A program made the position numbers and the translations under genes. From Macrothele yani (lineage: Eukaryota; Arthropoda; Arachnida; Araneae; Macrothelidae), in NCBI GenBank assembly GCA_039090855.1, contig CM077011.1, positions 26,317,001 through 26,381,000 on the forward strand: a stretch of 64,000 bases of DNA. The letters run 5' to 3'. Below the pieces are notes generated by a model. It was given only the letters and a program-made list of their open reading frames with translations, was not told the DNA's origin and ran no database searches. Position 1 is the stretch's first letter, and the number at the start of each line of letters is the position of its first letter. Positions 10,848-22,300 of the stretch are shown piece by piece.

Positions 10848-13800
10848 CTGCAAAATAAACAAACAAAAAAGAAAAGAAGCTTAATTTATTTTTTCGTTTT
10901 GGTATCGCCCATTAGTGTAATCACATATGAATATCTAAACTATAAAAATATACACTGGCGGAAAGTGAAAAAAGAACACCAAGAAAGAATTGGCGGACGA
11001 TCATGAAATTTACATATGTTAATGGGGTCGAGTTTACGTAGGTGTGATGTTAATTTCGGGACCAACCAGTGAGCGCTTACGCCACAGCTCGGCATAATAT
11101 GCAAATTATCGTCGGTGGTATTTAAGCAGTACGGCGAAGTGAATGTAATCAGTCGTCGGCGTACGGACACGTGCTAAGACCCTGAAGAAGCTGCAATGCC
11201 TGGACATGGAAGACGTGTACGATTTCAGCAGTTGTCGGACTTTGAGCGAGGTCGTCTAGTCGGACTCCGCGAGGCCGGGTGGTCGTATCGTCGTATTGCG
11301 GAGCGAATTGGACAGGAAGTATCGGTGGTGGTACGATGGTGGCGTAGATGGTCCGAGGGCCATTCCCACACGAGAAGACGTGGAACCGGGAGTCACAGAC
11401 GGACTGATGAGCGGACCGATCGACTCATAAGAAGAGAGGCGTTGTCAAGCAGAACATCGACTGCGACGCAAATCCGAGCTGTCGTTTCACCTGAGGTGAC
11501 TGTGCGAACAATCCGCAACCGTCTACTGGATGCAGGACTACGTGCACGTGTGCCTCTGGCATGTGTACCTCTGACACCAGCCCACCGTCAGGAACCGCTG
11601 CAGTGGTGTCGCCAATGTCTGCACTGGAGGACGCAATGGTGATCTGTCGTGTTCAGCGATGAAAGCAGATTCTGCTTGGGAGCCTCCGATGGCCGTATGC
11701 TTGTTCTCAGACGCACAGGGGTGCATCTCCACCCTTCTTGAATCCGCCAGCGACACACAGGGCCTACACATGGTCTTCTGGTGTGGGGAGCGATCAGCTA
11801 TGACTCCCGTACACAACTAGTGTTTGTACCGGGTACGTTAAACAGCACCTCCTACATGAACAACATCATTCAGCCTGTTGTTGTGCCATTTGTAAGGTCG
11901 GTCCATCGTGGTGTTTTTCAGCAAGATAACGCACTCCCACGCACGGCACGTGCAACGCAACATGCACTTCAGGGTGTTATACAACTTCCATGGCCTGCAC
12001 GTTCACCGGATTTGTTCCCCATTGAGCCCGGGTGGTATTTTATGGGACAACGACTTACCGGTCACCACAGCCAGCAACGACCATCCCCGATTTACGCGTC
12101 CAGGTTGAGGATGTTTGGAACTCAACACCCCAAACTTACGTCCAACATCTGTACAACAGACTCCATGCCAGAATTGCACAGTGTGACGCAGTTCATGGCG
12201 GTTCAACCTCGTACTAACCATGTTACATGGAAATGTTATTTTTCAGTTTACCAGCAAATACAGCTGTATTTTGCCATAAGGTTTTGATCACGTTATCTTC
12301 TGTATTCCGTTATTATGCTGTATAAATTTCGTTGGTATCAGACGTCTCCTTCTTGGTTTTTTTCACTTTCCGCCAGTGTATAAAATAAAAATATTTTTTC
12401 AAAAATAACATATGGAGGTTTTGTTCGAAACAGAATAAAAACAAATTAAGATATATTGCAAAGGACTTTGAGCAGCCCCGGTGGCTAGCGTTACGAGGTG
12501 TTGGTCTCTAATGTTTCAACCCTGATGGACCTAGGTTCAGATCGTTTTTGCGGCATGTATGGTGTGTTTGTCTTAAGGCACTGGCTCTCTCCTTTCCCTG
12601 GAACGATTGACCTCAAAGTTGAGACGGGGTTTTGCTTATATCCCACTGAATTGCGGTAGTCGTTAAACCCCCCAAACAAAAAGAAACATTAAAATTTTAA
12701 CAAAGTTTTTCCTTTAAGAAAAACGAAACGGAGATGGGCGAATAGTGTACAATAAGGAAATGTGAAGTATAGACTTAATGCAGGATATTAATATGAGAAT
12801 ATTAAAACGAGCTGCATATGCGACTAGATCAGTGGACAAAAGTCATTTGAGCGAGATTCTACGAGATAGACCGTATGAGGACCACTTTTGCCATGGGAGC
12901 GATAGTCAAGACTAATCTTGGGATGACCAGAGAGAGAGTAAACAGCAGAGATAATTCTGACAGGACAAGAAGTAGATGAAGATCAGTTGAGAAAGCTGTC
13001 AAGGGCTGATAAAGCTTAGATTCCGAAGAGTAAGTAACAGAAGAGGTGATCAGAAAAATGTCGCCGTCCCGGTGGCGCAGTGGTCTAAGCGATGGCTTCT
13101 GATCATTCGTCCAAGATGGGTCCGGGTTCGAATCCCGTGAAGCATGGATGTTGCGTTTGTCTTACGGCGCTGGCTCTTTCCGTTCCCTGGAACCAGTGGC
13201 CCTAAATTAGCGACGGACGACTGCTTATAACCCACTGAGTGGCTCACGGTGGTTGTTAAACGTCCAATAAAAAAAAATCAAAGAAATATCGATACGAGTG
13301 TACAATACGGAAGTGTGGAGAGAAAGATACAAAGCGGGCTGTTAATATGAGAAGATTAAAATGTTCTGAACATTCGGCTTGAGCAGAAGGCAGAAGACAT
13401 TTGAGCCAGATTTTACAAGGTAGGCATTTAGAGGATCGCCTTTACCATGGCAGATGTCAGTGTTGGCAAGGCAGTGTTGCTGGAACGAAAGAAAAACAGA
13501 GAACTGTGAGCATAGAGAGAGAGCTGAATGAAGAACAGCTTGTCAACTGAGCTACGCAGACGTTCGTTCTAGCTGCTATCTGCCTTATGCAGGACACATA
13601 AAGGCAGATAGCAGCTAGAACGAACGTCTGCGTAGCTCAGTTGGTAGAGTGATTTGTTCCGGAATAAGTGGACTCAGGTTCGATTCCCGGCATGGACCAA
13701 AACTGACGGAGATATTTACTTCGTTATAATGACGCCCGAACTTTCCTGATGACCCGGCCGTTCAAGATCTCGCAATGGTGTGATATATTTTCCACACCGT

Positions 13801-16289
13801 GAGATAGGAAAAATAAGAGAATCCCTTCTTTAGCGCTTCGTAAAATAAATGTGTCTGACGTTGCATTCCACACACCAGATTGACTGGGTGTTTTCAAGTG
13901 CACGTTCTATAGCAGATGGCTGCCTGCAACGATTCATGGTCATGGCTGTCCCGTGGGCCACGCCCCCGGCCCTCTTTCGGGGGGAGGAGATGTGACATGC
14001 CTGCCCCGCAGGACACATAAAGGCAGATAGCAGCTAGAATGAACGTCTGCGTAGCTCAGTTGGTAGAGCGGCTTGTTCCGGAACAAGTGGACTTGGGTTC
14101 GATTCCCGGCGTGGACCAAAAATGACAGCGAAATTTACTTCGTTATAAGCTGTGAAAACTTTCAAGGGACCGATGAAGCCTAGATCCCCAAGAGGAAGTA
14201 ACAGAAGAGTTGGCCAAAGAAATATCGAGAAATGCTTCCTGGTGTGGGATTTGCCAAGTTCAGCGGTGTATTCAACAAGTCACAAAAATATTGGAACCGT
14301 ATATTCAGTGTTCGGTATTATGGGAACGGAGATGGCGCTATTATTATTCCTGCTATGCTGGGGACGGAGATAGGTGCTATTTATTATCCGTTCGGAGTTA
14401 GGACAAGTAGTTCGTTTTTAAGGGGGCACTCATTTATACAACATTATATACAACATTATTTTAACACACAGAGACTCTCCGGGTAATTACTAGGGTGCAT
14501 AACGTATAAATTTGTCCGTGTCTCCTCACTCCGGAGTAAGTCGGTCTCGCAACTGAGCTACGCGAACATGTGCTCTCACTGCTATCTGACTTTATCTCAT
14601 GTGCGTCCTGCGGTGCAAGCACGTTACATCCCCCTCCCTCCCCCGAAAGAGTACCGGGGGCATGGCCCACGAATTAGCCGGGACCATGTGTTGCTGTAGG
14701 CAGTCATCTAATGAAGAACGTGCATTTGAGAAATCCCAGTCAATTTGGTGTGTGGAACGTAAAAACCCACTGATTTATTTTTCGAAGCACTGAAGAAGGG
14801 ATTCTCATATTTCCTGTCTCACCGTGTGGAAAGAACATCACGTCATTGCAAAGACATTAACAGCCGGGTCATCCTGGAAGTTCGGGCGCCAATGGAACGT
14901 AGAAGTTTGTCCGCGCCGGTCCAGGAAACCGGATCCCCTCACTCCGGAGTAAGTCGCTCTCCCAACTGAGCTACACGGATATGTGCTCTCACTGCTATCT
15001 GCCTTCATCTCATGTGCGTCCTGCGGTGCAGGCACGTCACAGGTGTTTGTTTGGAAGTTAAGCGTATAACCAGCTGAGCCCATACAGGATTTGGTCTCAC
15101 TGGTCCTAGAGAACGGGGAGATACACCTCCGTAGAACAACAACACACATCTCTTATCCGAGACTAGAATTATGGCCCAGCTGGGGCGACAAGCCCGAAAC
15201 CATTACTTCTTCTTACTGGGCCACAGTTGTAGCAATGACTATGATTTGTAAGTAGGGTCCTCTTTAGCATTCGTGGCGTCTGGTGAGACAAATATTTGTT
15301 GACGCCACCAGAGGTTTATTTCTGCGCTTGATTGTATGTATTGTGATGGTTTGGAATTCCAGTGATAGCGTGACATTTCATCGTCTCTAATCTCCATCGC
15401 TCAATGTTTTGAATTACAATACCTGTAGAGTATTTTTATTCTTTTTTCTATAAGTATATGTACTCTACCATTTCACCGAAAGAGAAGAATAAGGCGATGC
15501 GAATGACAGCACCATTCGCACGGCCTTAAAGTCGGCCCTGTTTCTGAATGCTGACACGTTATTGTACGGGATTGTATATGTGAATAAATTTGAAGCTACC
15601 TGTGTTTCTTTCTTTCTTTCGTCATTCACGTTTTGTTCTCAAATTAATTTTTTGTCTTTTTTAGTCAGCAGTCAAACTCGACTTCCTTACGAGAGCATGA
15701 AGCAAGGTAGTGTACATTGAATTTCTAGAGAAAACTATAAACTCAACCGTTCAAATTCATAAGCTAATGGTAATAAAATTCAGGTAAGAACAACAAGTTA
15801 AACACAAGTTCGGAGAATTTTCGTCCCTTTAAAGAAAAACGGACCACTGGGAAAAGTAACTAAATGCCCGTCAACTAATGGGAATGAGAAATCGCTGGTT
15901 TAGTGGCAAAATTACGTAGGGCGTGTAGAGTTATGTTGACAAAACTGAATACACCAACTAGAATCTCTTGTGGCTGACAGCAAATTATTTTGGCTGAAAA
16001 TTCATACACCAGACCAGTGTGAGCCAAATTTGTTCCGCCATTGCTGATGGAGAAATTGAAACTAAAGCGCTTATGATAGTGTTGTAATTTACATGCGAAA
16101 GAGAAGCAGATGAGTTTTAAAAATTTTCAAAACTGTATTATAATTGGTGAAGGATATCTGTTTGCTTGTTTCACATGTTTGGAAATATTAAAAAAAGCGT
16201 TATTGGTAAAACAGATATAGCTAAATAAAATGTGCTATTCACTATTGCAGAACACGAATACATCCACTAATTTATAGGTAAACTGGAAT

Positions 16290-16326
<37 letters not shown>

Positions 16327-19300
16327 TTGTAACGGAGCACTTTTCTCAGGCAACTAATCTATTAATGCGCAATGCACATTGTCTTTTTCCATACCGCGAA
16401 TGTACAAGCCGTATGTGTATTAGTCCCATCGTCACGTTTGCAGAACTTCCGAAGAACCAAAATGGGTATTTTCTCAAGTGTTTCTTAATGCTTACGTAAC
16501 CAACAAAGAAGATGTTAAAGAATTCTCTGGGGTAATGGGCATGTCTTTTGAATCCTTTAAGACAGGAAGAAAATAATTCAAAACAATTTTTTTGGGGGGA
16601 AAAAATCAGCGAAAAAGAGAATGCGTTTAACCCATACATATGACGTACATTCTAATTTAACTTTCATTTGTAGTTGTCTTTCTCTATGAAAATTTCGTGT
16701 TCATTCTCTTTAAGCGTTGAACCTTAACGTAATATTTCTCTTGCTCACGGAATGATGTTGGCAACAATCTTGAGGTCAGAGTGCGTGGCGTGTGTGTGTT
16801 CACAGGTAACATCTGGTGATACGATGCAAAAGCAAGCAGCAAAAAGTGTACTAGTGGCCGCTTTAGTCTGAAACTGTGTTTACTTGAAGTCTGGGTGTTT
16901 GAGTTGTATTGTTGTATATTCAGTGTTGCAGTTTGTTAACCAAGTGTTCTGCTTACTAACTTAACGTTAGTGAGTTTTAAAACATTAGTACTGTTGCGAA
17001 TTAGTTCTTCACGAATTTTGGATTATCTGAATGAAATGCTCATGCGATATTGATGGAATAAAAAGGGAACTGTAAGTAAGTCTTTGGGGAACTTTGTTTG
17101 AGTGACTTTGTTTTATTTAGATTGAGTGAATAAGAAAAGGAAATTGTACGTAGTGTTTCACAAAGCTACAGGCACACGTTCCAGATAGTAAAGAACGCGC
17201 TACACTCACCAGAAAAAAACTGCGCATTAATTTTAAATACGCAATGTGAGCAGTGCTCCTCATCGTGAATGAAACCGGTTACGAAAAAAGATATCAACCA
17301 AATTTATAATATCGGTAAAACATCTACAAATAGGAATAACTACTTTCGACCACAAGCTGCTCAAACGCGTGGTGCGAATAATTACAAGTTAGGCACAAAA
17401 CATTTCTTATAGAGGAAGATATCTGAGGCAAAAGAGGTTTTTCAAGCTGAATCATGACAAGAAGAGGTATAGAAGAAAATGCGATGAAACTTTACGCCTT
17501 CTATCGATAAAGTTTGTGTTACATAAAGGAGAAAATGACTGAAAAATAGTCTTCATAATAAAGACTATCTTACCAAGAGAGGATTATTTCGAGGGATTTT
17601 TCGAATCGGAGAGATTCCTTAAAATAAAAATATAAGCTGACCCCTTCTCGCGGCGGAACTATGAGAAACAGAAATGTAGAAAATATTCGTAAAGTAGATT
17701 TTTTTTTCTTCATAGCAAAAACTATGCGAAGACAAGTTAGTAAAATCATGCAATGCATATGATACACCTTCCAACATACCAGAAATCATTACTCAAGTTA
17801 TGAGGATTAATGGCTGCGGAATAAATCCTGCTCTTGCGCCCTGACCTATGACCCCATTTCGATTATATTCAACAGAACCGGTTCAGTATACATCCCGAAC
17901 AACATAATAAAGTTTTGTCGCAATCGAAGCATTTTTACGTAAGTTATAACGCATAAGGGCGATGGAATGGATACCGCTCCTATGTCCTGAGCTTTCAACC
18001 CATTTCTTCCGTTTTCAATAGGATTCGTTCCCAAGTAGCCCCCTATCACATACTAAAATTTCATCGAAATCGAACCATTTTTACTCAAGTTATGACGCAT
18101 AAGGGCAATGGAATGGATCCCGCTCCTATGTCCTGACCTTTGATCCCATTTCGTCCATTTTCAATAGGGTTCATCCACATACTAAAATTTCCTCAAATCT
18201 ACCACATACTAAAATTTCATCGAAATCAAACCATTTTTACGTATGTCATGATGCATAAGGGCAATGGAATGGATCCCGCTCCTATGTCCTGACCTTTGAT
18301 CCCATTTCGACCATTTTCAATTGGATTCCTCACCAGGTGGTCCCCTACCACATTCTAAAATTTCATCAAAATCGAACCATTTTTACGCGAGTTATTGTGC
18401 GTACGGAACGGCGGACAAAGCTGGAGCATATACGCTTCTTCGACCTACAGTTGAAAAGCGTACAAAAAAGTGCCAGAAAAAGTTTTTATGTTCACCTCCT
18501 AGCGGGAAAACTTTGAATTATTTAAAGAAGATAATGTTCGTAATCTTTACTGTAGCAAACATACTGTACTAAAAGAAATTTTTTAAATTGGTTTTTAGAA
18601 GCGGAGGTACAGTTCCAAACAGAAATGCAGATTTACGCCGTATAACAGCACAACTATGAATCATTAAAAATTCAATGGTACAAAGGGCATCCTGAAAATA
18701 ATGCTTCATCCCTCATAAGATTTTTATTTGTAGCAGCAAAAATGTGAACCTTGCTGGCAAAATAGTTGAATATATTGTTAATAATGCTAGCCTATTCAAT
18801 GTATTGTCCATCACATTCTATACATTTCCGCCATCTTTGAACCCATTGGTAAAACCCAATTTTGAAAAATTCCTCAGGCTGTCGTTTCACCCATGAGTGC
18901 GCAGCCAGTTTAACGTCTGTCACATCGTCGAAACGTTCCCCACGAAGGGTGGTTTTCAAAGGGGAAAATAGGAAAAAATCTGAGGGAGCCAAGTCAGGAC
19001 TATAGAGTGTTGGGGCATCACCGTCCACCCCATTTTGTCAATAGACTCATTGAGGTGTGAGGATGCGCGTTATCATGGTGTAAAACAACACTATGAAGCG
19101 GAATGTCACGTGTTTTCCTTCTGATAACTTCCTTTAGATTCTTCAATGTCTGCACATAGTGTTCGCTGTATATTGTTTCACCCCGTTCAAAGAAATCAGT
19201 CAAAATGACACCCGTTTGTCCCAAAAAAACTGTTACCATCACTTTCACTGAGGGACGAGTTGTTTTCACCTTCTTGTGTCGAAGTGAAAATGTGCAGTGC

Positions 19301-22300
19301 CATTCCATTGACGCCCGCTATGTTTTTGGGTCATGAAAAAACACCCAGGTTTCATCCCCCGTCACAACATTAGAGAAAAACACATCCTTTCTCTCATAAC
19401 AGTCCAAGAGGTCCTGGCACATGTCCACCCTTTGCTCACATTGTTCACGGGTTAGGTTTCTTGGGATCCACTTTGAACAAATTTTTCTGTAGCCCAGAAC
19501 CCAAATTAATGTTTCTATAGCACTATGATCACAATGAATTGCATCACCCAACTCCTGAATGGTGACACGACGATCAGCTGTGATGAGGTCTTACACTCGT
19601 TGCCTGTTGGCATCTGTGCTTGCAGTTGCGGGATTTCAACCCTGTTGTTTGCCCAACACTGAACATTCTCCCTCTCGAAACCTCTTCATCCATCTTCGGA
19701 CATTACTGATATTGATTGTGGCAACTCCATGCACCTCCAGGAGTCTTCTGTGGATTTCTGGAGTATCACATCCTTCTTTTTCCAGGAATTCAATTACGGC
19801 TCGCTGCTTTTCTCTGTCATTCAGAATCTTTATTTACGATTCTGTAAAAAATTTGCTCCCACATCGGTAACGTACCATAGTACATACCAATGTAGTTTCA
19901 TTAAGAAATCTTCAAAATAAAGTTATCAAGGAGGAGGCATTACTTTCAGGATGCCCTTGCGTAAGCAAAATGTTCCCCAAAGTTGAAAACCTGATATAAA
20001 TAGAATATTTCAAATAGGACGTTTAGTAGCAGAGATATCGATAAAAGTGGAGTATATGTTTGTTTTCCCTAGTGGGTAAATTGTGTGTTATTTTGGACAG
20101 GAAATGCGTATATATTTGATTCCGCAGCTAGCTGTATCTGACGATTTTCTTTAATCGGGGTTTTAGAGGCGCAGCTACTGTCGCAACTATGTCCTACACA
20201 CAAACATGCCTCTAGTCGCAGATTTGTGCGTTACGAACTATTAGAAATTACATGTGTAACATTGCTAATGACACGCGCTATCTGATAAAGTAAACATTTT
20301 TCTAATGGGAACGTTACAAGCACAGATATAAAAAAATATATATGACATACGTCTATGCCCCTCCCGGGAAAAGTGTATATTGTGAGCAGAAAATATCCGT
20401 AAAACGGTTTTCTTTGGGGAGTGGTACCTGAAATATAATGAGTAGATATTTTAGGAGAGCACGTATTGCTGCAAATTCATCGGAGACAGAATTATGCACT
20501 TTATACGCTAAGTGACAAAAGTGTTCTACACGAAAAACCCGGAATTATTTGCAAGTATGGTTCATCAGAACCTATATGAAGCAAAGACAGTCTTTCAAAT
20601 CGGACTTACTTTTAGAAGCACAAGTATCGGATAAAAAGCAATTTATGTTCACGCCCCTTAGCGAAAAAACTGCATTTTTTATTTATTTCTTTTTTTTAAA
20701 AAAGGAACTGTGCCCAGGTGATTTTTGTTGTAAATTGGTATGGAAGGAGAAAAGAAAATTCTAAAAATCGTATCTTTCTAACCAATAATATAGAATAAAA
20801 TCTGTTTTGTATTTGATATCACCTACATTTGCGCTAACTAGCGGTGAAATTATGTATCGGAAAAGGACCATCGTTCTCACATGTTAGGCTTTCAAAATGT
20901 TTTTCTAAATCGTCCTAACAAGTGCACAGACGTGATGTCCCCGCACGAACGGTCGGACGAGCCTGGTGATAAAACAAGCACGTGCTTTTTATTATTTTTT
21001 TTAAGTGCTAAAACGAGCGATTAGAAGGAAAATTTACAATAATTATCCTTAAAGTCTTACAAGGCCGGCCCGGTGGCGCAGTGGTCTAAGCGATGGCCTC
21101 TGATCATTCGTCCGAAATGGGCCCGGATTCGAGTCCCAGTGAGGCATGGATGTCGTGTTTGTTTTGCGGCACTGGCTCTCTACCTTCCCTGGAATCAGTG
21201 ACCCTAAATTAGGGACGGGCGACTGCTTCTAGCCCATTGAGTTGCTCACGGTGGTCGTTAAACCTCCAATCAGAAAAAAAAAGTCTTACAAGAAACCACT
21301 CTCTTCATCAAAAAATCAAAAATGAATAATACACACAAGTTGGTTCCCTCGGATTTTGAAGGCTTTCGTATGAACAAATATCTAACGTCTCCCTAGCTAC
21401 TAGCAGTTGTTCTGTCACTTGTTCCAGTATTACGCACTAAGGAATACTGTACTTTTGATTTTTTAATTGCAAAGCTTGAAAAAAGCCCATTGTTTTATCA
21501 AATCTAACGAAAAAAGCAACTTCATTGTGAGCGAAGAAGCATCGTGACAGTACAACTACTGCTTAGTAGAAAGGTTCTTCAGCGGATGAACATTTGAGAC
21601 TGTTACCAGCATTAATCTGTGTATGGCCAAAATATCGCGAAGAAAAGTTTGAATATCAGTGCGCAACATAAAAGGTGAGCGACTTTTTAAAAGTCTTTGT
21701 CCATGTAGATATGTTTTTGCGATTTTTTTTGTAAACTTCAATTTCCGGTACATTGGGCAGACCCCTTGGAGGTGTGTCTTGGGTCATCACCCGCTTGCAG
21801 CAACACCTGTTTCATATTGATGAGCGCTGGATAGCGTTGGTGCAGATCATCACATACCCGCTTTAGTTTTTCGACATAAAGAAGTTTCCTGTCCATATCT
21901 TGATCATCTGACACGAGTTCACAGTAAACAGGATCCTTATAATTTCACCAAATGCACTGCATGACTTTCTTCTCGAACCACCCTCTGTAGATCACTGGCT
22001 GTGCTTCCTAGCGTGGCCTCAACCACTGGCTGTGCTTCCTAGAGTGGCCTTAGCCACTGTCTGGGCTTCCTAGCCTAGCCTCAGCCACTGGTTGTGCTTC
22101 CTAGCGTGGCCTCAGCCACTGGTTGCGCTTCCTAGCATGGCTTCCGCCGCTGTCTGTGCTTCCTAGCGCGGCGTCAGCCACTGGTTGTACTTCCTAGCGT
22201 GGCCTGAACCACTGGCTGTGCTTTCTAGCGTGGCCTTAGCCACTGTATGTGCTTCCTAGCGTGGCCTTATCCACTGTATGTGCTTTCTAGCGTAGCCTCA

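Noticed and set aside
13110..13250. Tandem direct repeats mistaken for a CRISPR array
   Set aside because: Eukaryotic SINE and tandem repeat; no short regular repeat-spacer pattern anywhere in the window.
14052..14107. Possible functional tRNA-Arg(CCG) gene
   Set aside because: The same unit recurs in every LTR of the TRIM family with imperfect arms, so it is part of a mobile element, not a host tRNA gene.
15042..15130. 5S rRNA-like stretch (GGAAGTTAAGC)
   Set aside because: Only about 11 bases match; the internal control region as a whole does not.
19559..19870. Plus-strand ORF of 103 codons
   Set aside because: Antisense shadow of the mariner transposase on the minus strand.
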